Shown here piece after piece: positions 11,901 to 24,775 of a DNA stretch of 64,000 bases. The DNA comes from Solea solea (Eukaryota > Chordata > Actinopteri > Pleuronectiformes > Soleidae): the NCBI RefSeq assembly GCF_958295425.1, contig NC_081150.1:4897001-4961000 (forward strand), read 5' to 3'. The stretch's first letter is position 1, and each line of letters opens with the position of its first letter. The notes below the pieces were generated by a model that was not told the origin of the DNA, searched no databases, and saw only the letters and a program-made list of their open reading frames with translations. Position numbers and translations under genes: made by a program.

Positions 11901-14900
11901 CAAAGTGAGTCGACTTTAAGAGTAAATATCTCACTATAGGCTCTTGTGGTTGCAGATTTTAAGAGTGTATTCAGGGCTAAGTTTAGTTACTGTTAACTTT
12001 TTCTTTTTCTTTTTTACAGCAGTATACTTTTTCAAAGAAAAAGGCGCCATTAGCTACAACAATCACAAGGTGGGTTTCCATCTGCCTGTATTTATGCCCA
12101 TTTACAATTTTGGGGGGTTGTAAAGTTGGATAAAAAGTAAATGTGAATAAGAGAATAACAGAAACAGATTCAGTGACTAAAAAAGGACACAAGGGAAACA
12201 TCTCCCCCTCTTCTGGATTTTACTGCTCTGGAAAAGAAGGGAAAAGTGAATACTTGTACTTGTATCATCATCATCATCATCACCTCCTGCTTATCTCCGC
12301 GAACCAACTGTTGCACTAGCAATTCAGCGATTTTAGGGACAGTTATTAAGATATACATTTTCAATTACAATAACAGCTTCATTTGTAATTCATTTTCATT
12401 TGCCTTTTAATCTAGAATGACAATTTAACCGATTTAAATGAATATGATAAAAAGAAAAAGAAAACGAGGATTTAAACAAATCTTCGGATTTAAAGTGTTT
12501 TTCTTTCGGCTTTGGGACAAAATGTCAGTGAAAATGAGGTTGTGCTCTAATCACGGACTAACATACAAATCCTTGGCGTAATCACAGAAATCTGGCAGCT
12601 GACTTATCAGCACTCGGCATCAGTTCATCTGAACAGAGAAATGTGTCAGCCTTCAAGTCATCACCCAACTGTCTTTCAGGTCCCTTTTATTTGCCAATCA
12701 ATCAGCCTGTACGTTCATGAGTAATAAAGTCTGTGAGGAGTTGAGGTGAAGATAATCCTCAGATTTGTGTGTGTGTGTGTGTGTGTGTTGTTCTGTCTTC
12801 TGTCCAGACACACTCCCAGCATCTCAAGGATGTCAGCTGATGACGCTGAGCCCTTGGATGCCGACTTCAGGGCAGGACTCATAAAACCATAAAACGTCTG
12901 CTCCTGCAGTAAAGCAGCTTTCCACCTGCTTTAAGTTTCCTCTCCTTTTGCATTTTCTCATGTTTCCTCCGCTGCCAGATTTCCAGTATGTTGCACATCT
13001 CCTCCTTTAAGCGCAGTCACATCATATAAATTATTATAAGTAATTTGTGGTCACGACAGAGCAGCCGGAGGGGATCTTGGCTCCTCTTTTGCAGCGGAGG
13101 CCCCTCTGAAGGGCCCCGCAGTGAGCAGAAGATGGAAACATTGATGTGTGCCATTCATCTTCATGTCAGAGGTGTGTACGTCTGGGTTTGTTCTCACACG
13201 TGTGTGTTGTGCTCCATGAATGCATGCATGTGTGTGTGTGTGTGTGTGTGATGTATTTTATTGATAGATGTTCTGACAGTCGTCTTCCACCCTGACTGAG
13301 GAAGAAGAGGCAGCCTGTTCTGATTGTGAAGATCTCAGAAGCTGCAGATGTCAGAAACTAGAACTGTGAGCCGTCTGTGGATCCCTCTCTCTTTTTTTTA
13401 TCCTTTTCGTTCCTCCTTTCTCATCTCCATCTTTACACATGAGAGTGCCAGAGCAGCGCAGTAATGCAGAAAGCAAATGTTGACATAGTCAGTAATTGAG
13501 GCAAATATTGGATTTCACTACCTAAACAAATATTCACTACAATATGTATGCATATGAGAGCCTCGGGGCCCAAAAGATTAAATGAAGTAAATGTGGTTAG
13601 CCTTAAAATGGTAAATATGTTGATGTTTTAATTGATCGCTTCAGTGATGAACAGCAGGAATCAAGCTAAGGCATCTGGTTGTGAACTCTGTAACTAGGAT
13701 TTGTATTTTTAAGGCTTCGTTGTCTTGCCCAATTTCAGTTTTATTTTGAAATTCTAACCTGTCCCTGTGTTCCTCGGTCTCCCTGCCTACTTACCTACCC
13801 CTACCCCTACTGTGTCTTGCCAGTTCATCTTATCACTCATGAATTTCCAATAGTCTGTTGCATCACTGTTCATGTAACACACAGTGTCAGTGTCAAATCA
13901 TGTGATGGAAGTGCCGCAGTGAAGCTCTTTCCTCGTCACTGAAAAATAGACTTTTGTACTTATACATAACAGCCGTTTCAAACATGTCTCTTTACAGCAT
14001 ATTGCCTGTGTTCATTTACATATTCAGGATTAATGATCATATGGTATTTTACATTAGTATATTTCCATATGTCCAGTCCAGTCAGTATCGGACCTGTCTC
14101 CTCTGTCCCAGAGTTTTTCGCCGAGACCTGACAGGGGTGGATTGTTTGGAGAGTGAAATGATGCGTCTCCATTTTTTCCTGCATCTGTGATTGAAAACCA
14201 TCATCACAAACATCGCAATGACTACATGCAGTCGTTACCAGAGCAACTGATGCAGATATGTTGGTTATATCTGGAAACACAAGTTCCAATTTGATCACTT
14301 GCAATAAACAGTACGGACAGTCTGCCCGGGAAGATTTAGGGAAATGTGATTTCTCTGTGGCTTAAGCATAGCCGTGGTTACTTACTGTATGTGCTTCCAT
14401 CTCTTTTGCATTGTTGTGCCAATGTATTTGTTCCATTGTTTTTGGCTTCAGATTATGCGCCTGGTTTTTACTTTAGTCTGCTCCCTGTCTTGATTGTTTG
14501 CTGTGATGTCTCACTTGCAGCACACGACCTTGTGCTGTCACCGGTTAAGACGAGTATATTATATAGTGCTCATGCGCAGATGTGTATGCAACCTGTTGCT
14601 CTCGTTCATTTCTAACCCATCCAATTTCATCCAATTGCCACATGAATAAAAGATTCTCATCCAGAATCTGAAGACATCTCCATAAGTTTTCTTCCTGTGC
14701 GGTTCCAGAAGTGTTTCTTATCCCAAGTGGAACAGTTCTTCAGAGTGGCCAAAGAAAAGCTAAGCGATGAAGGAAATGTGTAGGAAAAGTTTGCAGAGCT
14801 GCCTCTTTCATGTGTTTCCACCCATTTGAAAGTTGCGCCGCCATACCTCCTGTGGGACCCGCTTTCATTGTGAGAAGATATGACCCCGCATGATCAATAG

Positions 14901-15170
14901 GTCTCATCCTGCTTCAAGCGGGGACCTTACCCCAGTGGTCCTGGCCCCATCACCTGCTGCTGATGTTTCAGTTGAAGTAAATGGAATGAAAGACGTTGAG
15001 CTATTAATCAATATGAGAGGCTTCAAGGTTGTGATGTTTTAAAATTGGATGTGATCTGTTAAATTTGGATCATGTGTTTTGTGTGAAAGGAGGCCACTGA
15101 AAGGTTGTAGGTTTTATTTACTCCTTCACTTTCACTCACATGTTTTGTACAATCCACTCCTGCTTTGCTA
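8963..15170. other. Non-coding interval with microsatellites
   Basis: No recognised gene. It holds a pyrimidine-rich tract at about 9,540-9,650, a TA run at 10,469-10,487, and CA/TG microsatellites at 11,665-11,688, 12,766-12,788 and 13,229-13,250. A 199-codon open frame on the minus strand (9,506-10,105) crosses the pyrimidine-rich tract and has no recognisable domain; I treat it as chance. Confidence 0.45.
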
Positions 15171-15280
15171 CTGGGCACATGTGTCCTTTTAGTTGTTTTT
15201 ACCATCTTGTAAACTGATCTACAAACTGGGCACATGTGTCCTTTTCGTTGTTTTTACCATCTTGTAAACTGATCTACAAA
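15171..15280. repeat. Tandem duplication, 55-bp unit, two copies
   Basis: Copy 1 (15,171-15,225) and copy 2 (15,226-15,280) both start CTGGGCACATGTGTCC and differ at one position (A versus C in the 21st base). The near identity points to a recent duplication. Confidence 0.95.
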
Positions 15281-15736
15281 CAATTCTGTCAGTGCAAATA
15301 CAGCTGCTGCATTTGTCGATATGTAGAGTGTTTACTTGAATGACAGCTGGCCTCTTATAGTGCCCTGCATGATGTCATTTATTCATTAATTCTCGACTGC
15401 TTACTCATAGGCTAAATCCCATTTCATCCCTTGCCCCTACTACCTATCCCTACGCCGCCATTTGACGTCTTTGCATGTAGGGATAGGGCGTCCTACATCA
15501 AACCAGAGATTAGTCAGTAAACTAATGTTGCCGTCATAAAGCATTGGTTTAGTAAGTTGTGTAGCTACGTTAACCATAACAAAACTTATTTGCCGTCTCT
15601 TGGACATACCATTAACACCTCCACAAGCTTTGAAGATGTTTCCTGACATATCTTTGCTTTTCTTCAGACAATTTGTGATAACAACAGCTGACTGTGGGTT
15701 TTTTGCAAAAAAAAAATACGTTGCATCTGCTTAAGT

Positions 15737-15954
15737 CGGTGGTGTCCAAACGTTTTTTAACGAGGCCAGATTTCATAATGTGAAGATTCCCGGGGGCCAA
15801 TGGTTTTTAACAGTAAAAGTTACATTTTCAGTTTTTTTCAGTCATTTTAAATGGCAATATAAAAAAAATCTGCTTTTCCATCACATCTGGAGTCAGATAA
15901 CATAATAAGATAATAGGATTGATTGGCCCGTGGGCCAGATTTTGGCCATGTCTG
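15737..15954. mobile_element. Non-autonomous hAT-like element with 8-bp target-site duplication
   Basis: The left end reads CGGTGGTGTCCAAACG; the right end, TTTGGCCATGTCTG, is its diverged inverse (family form CAGTGGTGTCCAAA). Subterminal GGGGGCCA and CCGTGGGCCAGA motifs are typical of fish hAT MITEs. The flanks are GCTTAAGT (15,729-15,736) and GCTGAAGT (15,955-15,962), an 8-bp duplication with one mismatch, which is the length expected for hAT transposases. Only 218 bp long and without coding capacity. Confidence 0.8.
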
Positions 15955-15962
15955 GCTGAAGT

Positions 15963-17352
15963 GATGACGTGTCACATTCTCAAAGGGTTTTCCCATTTCG
16001 TAGGGCTACATTTGAACCAATACCCTTTGTAACTCAGGTCCAAGTGGCAAGCAGCACGAGGTATGGGTCAAAATAAGAAATGGTATTGGGCCTTCGAGGG
16101 TCACATAGGGAGCTGGAGACAGGCAGATCACCAAGACAACAATTCACACTTACATCCAAGTTAGACTGTGTAAATGATCTAACTTCTATCTGCATGTTTA
16201 CAAACACAAACACTAGATGGCTGGTCGAACAAGGACTCAAAATGGTGACCTAAGTGTCAGCCTGAATATATTTGCACTCTCTGCAGAATTGCAAATGTGA
16301 TTACTGGAGTAAATGCAAACTGAGACACATTAAATATTTGAACCTGCGACGATTTCAAGTGTCTAAATATGATTAAAATTCAAATTGCACAATAATGAGC
16401 ACCCGCAGTCACAAATAAGTTTTTCTCGTGTGTGATACATGCTTCTCTCTGCTCGGAGTGAACATTATTATATCCTTGCCCTTTTGCTCTGTTGATTCAG
16501 TTGTAATGAGCTGCTTTAATATGTCCATACAAACACAGAGGCCCTGAGTTAACTGAATGTTTTGATGTCTGGACTCAGAATGCAAACATTGGAAAATGAA
16601 TTTCTGTGATTGGCAGTTTCCTTTGGAGCGTGAATTGATAACAGCAGATAAACACCTTAGAGAGTGAGAGGCACTGATTAGGATACATAGTGGATGAAGC
16701 TTAGATTTGGGGGATTTTTTTGCTTAAAACCAGGCATTAATGAATAAAGATACACATTCATGCTCAGACAGAGTGAGGTATGCTTCATGCTTGTGAATTA
16801 AGCTCCAGATAAAACACCACACAAACATACTTTGTAGAAGTCTGTTTATTTATTTCTTATTATTCGGGGGGAGTTATAATTTGCTCACTAACAATTCAAA
16901 CGCATCTGTCGCAGTGTGTATGTCACCAAACTGCAAAAGGATTATAAACCCCTGATACTCTTTTGCCCTAATTGAGCCTTTTATTCTACTGTGGTTACAC
17001 TGCTTTCAAAATCCACCCAAAAGCAGTGTAAGCAATGAAATTATTTTATCAGCACAGCTGGTGCCCAAAGTCTCCATGAAATAGTATTTACTATTCTCTC
17101 CTTGTCGCCTGCTGAGACGACGCCACCTCATTTCCTCCGTGTTGCTGTGTCTGTGCTGACAGTCAACGCTCCTGCTGCATGTCTGTTTGGAGTCAAAATT
17201 TGAATGCTCCTTTAATTTGCAGTTGATCCCTTGAAGAGGCAACAGACAACTTTTGTGTTCATAGCGGTCCCCGTTTAGTCATTGTTACAAAGGTCAGGAC
17301 CAGAGACTGTAGATAGAAAATGGACAGTCTTCTGGTTGCAAAACTACGTAGA
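15963..17352. other. Non-coding interval
   Basis: No gene recognised. The segment 16,440-16,700 is less repetitive and could be conserved non-coding DNA, but this cannot be judged from one sequence. Near 17,300 the stretch AGAGACTGTAGATAGAAAATGG resembles the start of a dispersed fish repeat. Confidence 0.35.
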
Positions 17353-17853
17353 CATGGGAAAATACACAAAATACTAATTTGTGGCCACAAAATAGGTAAA
17401 ACGTGCACACAAAACACTCATTCGTAGTCGCGAAATAGGTAAAACGTGCGGACCAAATGCTAATTAGTTCCCACGAAATAGGTAGAATGTGCGCACGAAA
17501 TACTAATTTGTGGCCACGAAATATGTATAATAAATAGTAATAACATTCTCATTAATTACCTGGAGAGCTGTACAAGTAAAGCGAACACAGAGGGCTGAAG
17601 TTTCGGTATGGACAGAGATAGTGTGATTAAGTTTTATTTTAGTTTGGAAATTAATTACAAAGATATTCTCAAAAACCTGACATTGCAAGGAATCATTATT
17701 AGCGAGATGCATTTAAACAGAATATTACGAGCCAGGCTACTTTACAGGTAGCAACGCAACCCCGCCTCCGCCTGGATGGATGGACATTATACCTATTTCG
17801 TGGGAACTTAATAGTATTTCGTGGCCACAAATGAGAGGTTTTTTTCCCCCATG
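17353..17853. mobile_element. MITE-like element with four internal 43-44 bp tandem units
   Basis: Four head-to-tail units start at 17,368, 17,412, 17,455 and 17,498, each close to AAATACTAATTTGTGGCCAC followed by GAAATAGGTAAAACGTG. An inverted copy of the unit lies near the right end (about 17,791-17,828: ACCTATTTCGTGGGAAC and GTATTTCGTGGCCAC). The termini CATGGGAAAA (17,353) and CCCCCATG (17,846-17,853) form a short inverted repeat. No coding capacity and no clear target-site duplication. The tandem repeats inside inverted ends suggest a DNA-transposon derivative. Confidence 0.65.
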
Positions 17854-20800
17854 CCATGCCTGAGGCTCCGTACAAAACAAACTATTGTGAATCCAACAGG
17901 ATTTGCAAATGGATATTCACCTGACATTCACTTTCAACCAGACACAAGTACTGTCAATCACACTGGTGTCCACTCATGTTTTATTTAAAAAAAAAGAGCT
18001 GAAAACCAGTCCATTAACTCATCAGGAAGATATTTTAAATAGATCGTTTTCCCTTAGGCGTCCATTCAAATAGAGTTAATTTTGCAACAAGTGAAGTTGC
18101 CCCCTGGTGGCTAACTGCTACACCTGTCCTACTTCTGGGCTTCTCTTTGCAAACAGGACACAGGTACTTTTTCTCAGGGCTGGTGTTGTGCTTTGTCATA
18201 ATAAATGCCCCTGTGTGTAGATAACTGGGTAAATGTTTTCTCTGCAGTGTTTTCAGCACACAAATAACGCAGAATCTTTGTATTATGGATCAATTTGCCA
18301 TTTTTTTCTGCCAAAACTTGTCCCGGTGGGCAAGAAAATATCAGTGAAAGCAAGGCTTATAGGGAATCAATACAAACAATGCTGTCGTTTTTCTGTCGCA
18401 GTGACATTGTGCAATCAGATTTAACATCATAATGACAAGTTTCAGCCAAAACACTGTCTATTCCAGCTTTAATTTGGCAGGCAGCAAGATTAGCTGACCC
18501 CTCCTTGAACTGTGATTGTGCAGGAGGTATAGCAAAGCTGTCATTTCTCCGTGCTAAGCCGAGGACACACTGACACTGTGACGGTCAGCAATGGGCTGTC
18601 GATGACCTTCCATGGCCTTCATCGGGGTGGAAGGAGCCCCAACAACCACTTTATGGGTGATTCAGCATGTTGATTTGGCGTCAATTTCATCGACATGGAC
18701 ACTTGAACTTCCTTCAATACCATCCTCATTTAGTTTGGACACTTGCAATGATAGCATCCAGTCACAAGTTAAACAAACGTGTGTCGTTACCATTTAGGTC
18801 TTCCGGTTTTCTTTTTGTTATGACACATACAGACCACCGCCACCTGCTGGTAAAGAAAGTAGTTGTTCTTTTACACAGAACATGTAAGGTGTTTGCTCGG
18901 TGGCTTTGGCACATGTGCCAATCTAAGGCAGTGTTGCAGTTGTGGTGCCATCTATAGGTGAAGTTGCATATTGCAACTAAGTGAATATACTTTATGAGAA
19001 ACGATGGCTGCCTTCAGGTTTCATAAAAACATGTAAAGCCCTTCCGTCAGAATTTGATTTGTCTATTCTGGGCTACTGTACAAAACATTTTCTTAACAGC
19101 GCCACCAGTTGGATAACACGGAACACAACGCTTCAACTCTCCAGCAGTTTAGACCAGACGACACCGTAGGCGGTTCAAATGTGAGTATAGCACTTAATGT
19201 GAAATTCATTGTACTTTTGACCTTTAAAACAATTATGCATGCTTGAATTACACAGGAAAGTTTACGATAGCTATTCTAAGTGTGCTTAAACCATTTTGTT
19301 GTAACGCCGGATAATGTTTTCCATCGTTTTAATTAAATGTAGCTCCAATGACGCCCTTACTAAATCTACCTGTGTTTTAAAAAAGTAGTTATTTAGGTAT
19401 TGTTAATTTAGGGAATTAAGTGTTTATTTTGACGAAACCAGAGTTGATGATTTGATGAAAAAGTGATTTTCCAGCCAGACGTTTTTGTAGCCTTTATTTT
19501 TTTCTGTGCAAACATTAAATTGTATATTGTTATTTGAGATTATTAAATTACTGCCATTTTTACAGTTTGGTGGCTCTTTCTGGTTCAAATAAATGGAGAA
19601 AACAATTACAATTCCTAATTTACTGAAATGTATACGAATGTATGATGTTTTGCCAGCCATTCACTGCATTTTGAGATTTGAATGTTTAAGGGATGGGACA
19701 TTGGTATATGAAGTGCTCTTACTTCACAATCTTGGGTTTGAACAATGAAGGGCGAAAAGAAATCAAGTCAATAATGTTTTTTGTGTTTCTAGTCTCTGTC
19801 TGGAACCTTGTTGTTTGTTTAAGTTCTATGCAATTTTGTTTTGCCGTACCCTATTGTGTGTTTGTGTAACTGTAAAAATTTAAATAAATCCCTGAAAATT
19901 TGGATTGCTAAAGTCATTATAGTTATATAAAATAAAAACATATGTCTTCCCTCTCACAAACTATTCCTTTTTGCTGAGAGATCACACTCTAAATTCTGTG
20001 AATAATAATTCTATGAATCTGTTTGTTGGCTGATGGTTAACCCTGGGACTAAATTGCATGCTAATACATGACAATGTCTAAACCAGAGTTACCCTGGAAC
20101 AAGCAGCTTTAACCTCAATCGCTTAGGTCATCATGTTGTATTTATGCACCCATCGTGTACATATTCGAGGCCTGTTAGGAAATGAAATGTCGGCCAGAGA
20201 TGGTGTTTTTACTGACCCGCGGAGCTGATACTTGTGCTGTATATCTATGGCTGATAAAAATCTGCTAGGAAAAAAAAACACGGCTGTAAATTCACCAGTT
20301 TCCAGCCAAAAGTATGCAGCGTGCTTTTAGTTCCTTGTATCATGAATCATACTGGGGGGGGGGGTTTTGTTCTTGTTTTTTTTTATTTAATAAATAGAAT
20401 TAATTGTGGTAAATCAGTCAGTGTTGTTGCATTATTGTGCTGTAGAAAACTACTGCCACAGCAAAAGTCGACTTAAATTAATTGCAGGCTGCTTTTCATT
20501 CTTAAATTTATTCCGTCTTTTTCATACTTTTTTTTTTTATAGATGAGGCAACATTAGTAGTATTATATGAGTCTTATATTCCGTGGGCATGAATGCAACA
20601 GTAAGACTTCTTAGCATCATTCAGTGTGTGACTAACCTTGAGCTCAAGCACAAACTGGGCACGTAACACGATGAGTGCTCCGACATTTAGAGAGTGTCAC
20701 TCTGTGGGGAGCTGAGATGGAGAAAAGTGACTGATTCATTCTAAATTTGACTAATGTGACTTTCATTAGTGAAGGGAAAGTAGTTTTAAAGCAGGAAGAA

Positions 20801-20995
20801 ATTTGAAGATGGATGTGTGTCTCCTGCAGTGTATTTATGGCGACTGGAGTAGATGTAAACGCACTTATTTGAGTTGTTTTTCTTGATTCACCACCTCACA
20901 AAATGCCCCCATGTCTGTTCCCGTGTTTTGTAGAGCAGTTAACAACAATCCCACAGTTTCAGTGAAAAGCATGTGTGAGGCTATATAGACCTTTA
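17854..20995. other. Non-coding interval with dispersed repeat debris
   Basis: No recognised gene. The stretch around 18,060-18,115 (GAAGTTGCCCCCTGGTGG core) resembles a common fish repeat. At 18,550-19,170 there are several CGCCACC(T/A)G-type motifs and a possible diverged element, but I could not pair its ends. A G11 run lies at 20,354-20,364. Confidence 0.4.
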
Positions 20996-21155
20996 ACTAT
21001 CTGGAAGCAATGGGCCAGTGAGAGGGATGAATCATGTCGACAGCAGAGCTCATATCACCCGTGGTGTAAAAGGGACTTTGCTGGAAGGGAACGTACCATA
21101 ATATGGATGCCATCATTAAAAGCAGGGAGAGTGTTCTGCTTTGCGTGACGTGTGG

Positions 21156-21512
21156 ACACACACACACACACACACACACACAGGACCCAAACCCACACAC
21201 GTATACACAAAATACAGACAAATGGAGCTCTCCATCTTTCCTGCACACACACACACACACACACACACACTGTTTCCACAATTTGCAGAGCTTGCACAGG
21301 ACACCTGAATAAACTTAGTTCAAGGTCTAGGAATAATAGTAGCGTGCAATCCTAATATACCTGCATTCTTTTGAAAGCCATTATATTGGAACTGATTTCA
21401 TAAATATGCTGTTATCTAGGCGGGGAAGTCAAGTCAGTTCTCCTTTATTTAAACACAAACGACTTTCTCCCAAAGCCAGGGAAGGTGCACATGCACACAC
21501 ACACACACACAC
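21156..21512. repeat. Cluster of three CA microsatellites
   Basis: (AC)n runs lie at 21,156-21,182, 21,244-21,270 and 21,494-21,512, within 360 bp. Open frames across them are low-complexity artefacts. Confidence 0.95.
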
Positions 21513-23334
21513 TCACAAACCTGACACTACTTAGTCTGCTTTTCACACCGTATTTGGTTCAGCTGAATAAAATCCTTGTCCTTGTTTTGGCTTCCTGTCA
21601 GGACTGGAGAACGCTCCAATCAAGTTAGATCTGCCTGATGAAAGAGCAGCTCCTCGGGCCGGCTACACACAAATGATTTCACACAAGTTTAATCCTGGAG
21701 AGGGCAATTTAAGGTGAGGATTCAATCAAATATAATGCACTCTCATAGAAAAATCTACAATAAGCTTGAGTGAGTGATACTTGTGGCCTTTTTTCTATAC
21801 CTGCTCAAATGCCTGCAGGCCATCGCTTTGTAGTTTAAAAAACATACATTTCAAATATTAACCATTTGTGTGCCCTGGCTTTCATTTATTCTGTTTATTT
21901 ATTTATTTATTCCTGAAGAAGGGGATGATGAAGGCCACATCTGCATGCATGTAAACAAGCATAAATCCACCCTGTAAAAAGTCACAGAGTTCTAAGACTT
22001 TAACTTGCAACATCATAACAGTAACCTTTTTCTAACAGATACATCCCAGTGGTCGTGATTGTACCCTTTAGAAAAATCTATAATTTGTGACAGCTCAAGA
22101 TTAATAATGTTTTGCCCAATAAACAGCTGACCCGTGCAGTTGTGTGACTGATTACAAACAGCCTGCTTGAATGCCGTCGTCAGTTGTTAATGGGAAACAA
22201 GACTGCGTGAGTGTAACACAGCAAAACACCGGTTTTGATTTGAACTACAGGCCAGTTAAGGAGAGGTGAAGCACTAAATCAGCTGTAAATCAGCACAAAG
22301 TTAATCGCCACAGCTACACAAAAATGTTGCCAAGAGAACCTTTATGCACGAAAGGACCCAGGGATTTTCTGGAAATGAGAATGCATATTTTGGCTCGTGA
22401 CTCATAAGACGGTGTAAAAAAAGGAAAATAAAGCTGATTTCCTTATGCACCTCAAGCAAACATGTGCGTGAAGCCACAAAATGAGGCCGACATGCATTTT
22501 TTATGGGGAAAACTTCAGCGTTTACCTCTAATGACATCATGGGTCTGAGAGTTAGTTCAGTGGGTTTGTGGCCTCCAGTAAATTCTTCCTGTTTAAGTTA
22601 TGTCGCAGCTTTGCCGAGTGAGAGAAGGCATCTAAACAGGGTGATTGAATGTGCAGATGTACAGGTTCCTGCTGGTGATTTCAGTAAATCAGACCCAAAT
22701 AATTCAGTGCTCACTCAGGGAAAGTCAGCTGTCGTGGTTAGATGGAGATATACTGACATCTAGTGGTCGAAAAGGGTACATTTAGGTTGTGATGCATAAT
22801 GTTACAGGGGCATTAGGTGTTCAAATTGTATATTTTTGGAAAGTTGCAACACCTAAATGTAATATTACTGCACATGAAAGTCCTGCAATTAAATGGTGGA
22901 ATGTAAATCAATTTTGATTCAATTTGTTCTACACGTATATACAAATAAGAAAGAATCATGCAGTATACTTTAGAGCCTGATGGTCACTGAAAAGCTGATT
23001 TGTATTGAGAATGTGTGGAATTTGTTCTATTAAAATGGGCAAATTTTTTATTTATGATGTAATTCAAGCTAGGACTAGTCAGATAAATACAGCACAAGAG
23101 GGAGAAACAGTATACAATGGCATAAAATCAAATTATAAGCAAAGCACAAGTAGTCAGTGCAAGACTGAAAAAGAACTAACTGGCATGTTTTATTAATGTT
23201 TGTATTATTTCTTTGTTTGTTATGTTATTTGAAAACAGGGACAGCACATTAATGAACACCCATGTGTAAATGTGCCAGATTGTAGCCATGGGCTAATTTC
23301 TGTCTGTAGTCCCCAGACAGGTTTATGTAACATT
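21513..23334. other. Non-coding interval
   Basis: No gene or clear mobile element recognised. Short frames (for example 22,301-22,540 minus) lack domains. The stretch 22,080-22,290 is of mixed, non-repetitive composition. Confidence 0.4.
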
Positions 23335-23432
23335 TTAACACATAAATTAACACCATGGCACAGCGCCTCCCCACGACCCTCGTGTGGAGGACAGAGTGGT
23401 AGAAGATGGATGGATGGATGGAATGCAACACC
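23335..23432 (+). mobile_element. 3' tail of a dispersed fish repeat ending in GATG units
   Basis: The motif CCACGACCCTCGTGTGGAGG followed by GTAGAAGATGGATGGATGG is the 3' end of the same family seen at 34,335-34,565. GATG-unit tails are known from RTE-type (Rex3-like) LINEs of fish, so this may be a 3' truncated copy or a SINE using that tail. The class assignment is inference. Confidence 0.6.
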
Positions 23433-24690
23433 ATAATAAACAAACAGTAATCCACAGCAACACCTATATAAAGTACAAAGTACCACCACAAACAGACATA
23501 AAACTGTAAAATGCCAATAATATAAATTGCCACTGAAGACTACACATTGCCTTTCAGAGTTCAGTGTACATTGCAATTTTTGTCCCTTATTTCCTTTGTT
23601 TTCCACATTGTTTGTTGATATATTGCTTATATTTCATCCAGAAAACGGTGGTTAAACGTGTTCACAGTGGCTGTTGTAAAGCAGGAGCGTTCACCACCAG
23701 ATGATGGTTATTTGTTCCATAGTGTGTCGGTGTTGCCTGTGAACAACAGAGCAATCTTGACTGAAGACGGTGCACTTCACACTCTCCTCCAGCATTAACT
23801 CTAGATGTTCAAGGTGTAGAATTACTGATTGACTTGTTTGATATATATTCATTTAGTGGAGGTGGTGTCATATTGGTGAAATATTGAAAAGTAGCATATT
23901 ATTTTCAAACAATATTACAGAAGTGGAAGGTGAAAGGTTTCTTGTACCATAATTTAGTGGGTTTAGTGTCAATGCTCCTATGATTGACCAGCTCTATACA
24001 GCAATGTATACACATGTAATAATATTAAATAAAATAGTGATATCCCTATAGTGAGTTATAGAGACTGTGGTCCCCTGAAGTTTCCTTATTTAGACAACAT
24101 TAATCAGGTTTATTACAGTATTTTATGCTTTTGTATTCCAAAAATAATATATTATTAATGTCTCATTTTGTCATTGCCCTTTTCAGAGCGGCCATTTTGA
24201 CATGAAATGGCAGCTATGCGCAGGTGTTACTCCTGTGTTAATTAGTAAAGCTCTTAATTAAATGTCATTGGTAACACCTGCTTGGTTTCTGTGTAAAAGG
24301 TTTGTTTACGCCTTTGCTTTTCCCTAATGTGAGATGTCAAAAATATCTGTAATGAGTTTCAAAGAGCCCCTGTTCATTGTATTGTCTGAAGTTAAAAGCA
24401 AATAACAGAGCATAAGGGGAGTGAAATAAAAGAGGGTAAAGTAAAAAAGTCAGTGGTATTGTTGTTGTTCGTTGGAACTGTCACACTAGTATAAGGCATA
24501 ATGCTGCGTCAAACCACACAGACCATGTGGTTTAACATGAAAATAATAGTTATTAAAATAAGACAACATTATAAATTGTGAATAACACAACGTTCAAATT
24601 GTCGTTCGAAGAAAATAACACATTTACATTTAGCTTCAATCCCAACGCTTCTAACGTATTTTTCCTGTACGTTACGCACTTTACGGAGGG
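23433..24690. other. Upstream flank of fam177a1
   Basis: AT-rich sequence without a recognised gene. An open frame continues upstream of the fam177a1 start codon from 24,578 in the same phase, but it covers promoter-like sequence with low-complexity residues and is probably not translated. Confidence 0.4.
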
Positions 24691-24695
24691 ATTTC

Positions 24696-24775
24696 AACGT
24701 CACTTCCGGTTGCGGCGCGGGGACGTTGTTGTTGTGGGCGCAGCATCCAGAGAAGCAGGGAGGAGGCTGGGGACA
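24696..24775 (+). promoter_or_regulatory. fam177a1: Putative fam177a1 core promoter and 5' UTR
   Basis: CACTTCCGGT at 24,701-24,710 is a canonical ETS/GABP site. It is followed by a short GC- and CpG-rich patch (TGCGGCGCGG), about 65 bp upstream of the start codon. No TATA box is seen. This fits a TATA-less housekeeping promoter. The transcription start is not determined. Confidence 0.55.

Noticed and set aside
24578..24775. Upstream in-frame ATG extension of fam177a1
   Set aside because: It runs through the ETS site and CpG patch of the likely promoter and encodes Asn/Phe-rich sequence unlike the family. The ATG at 24,776 has a good context.
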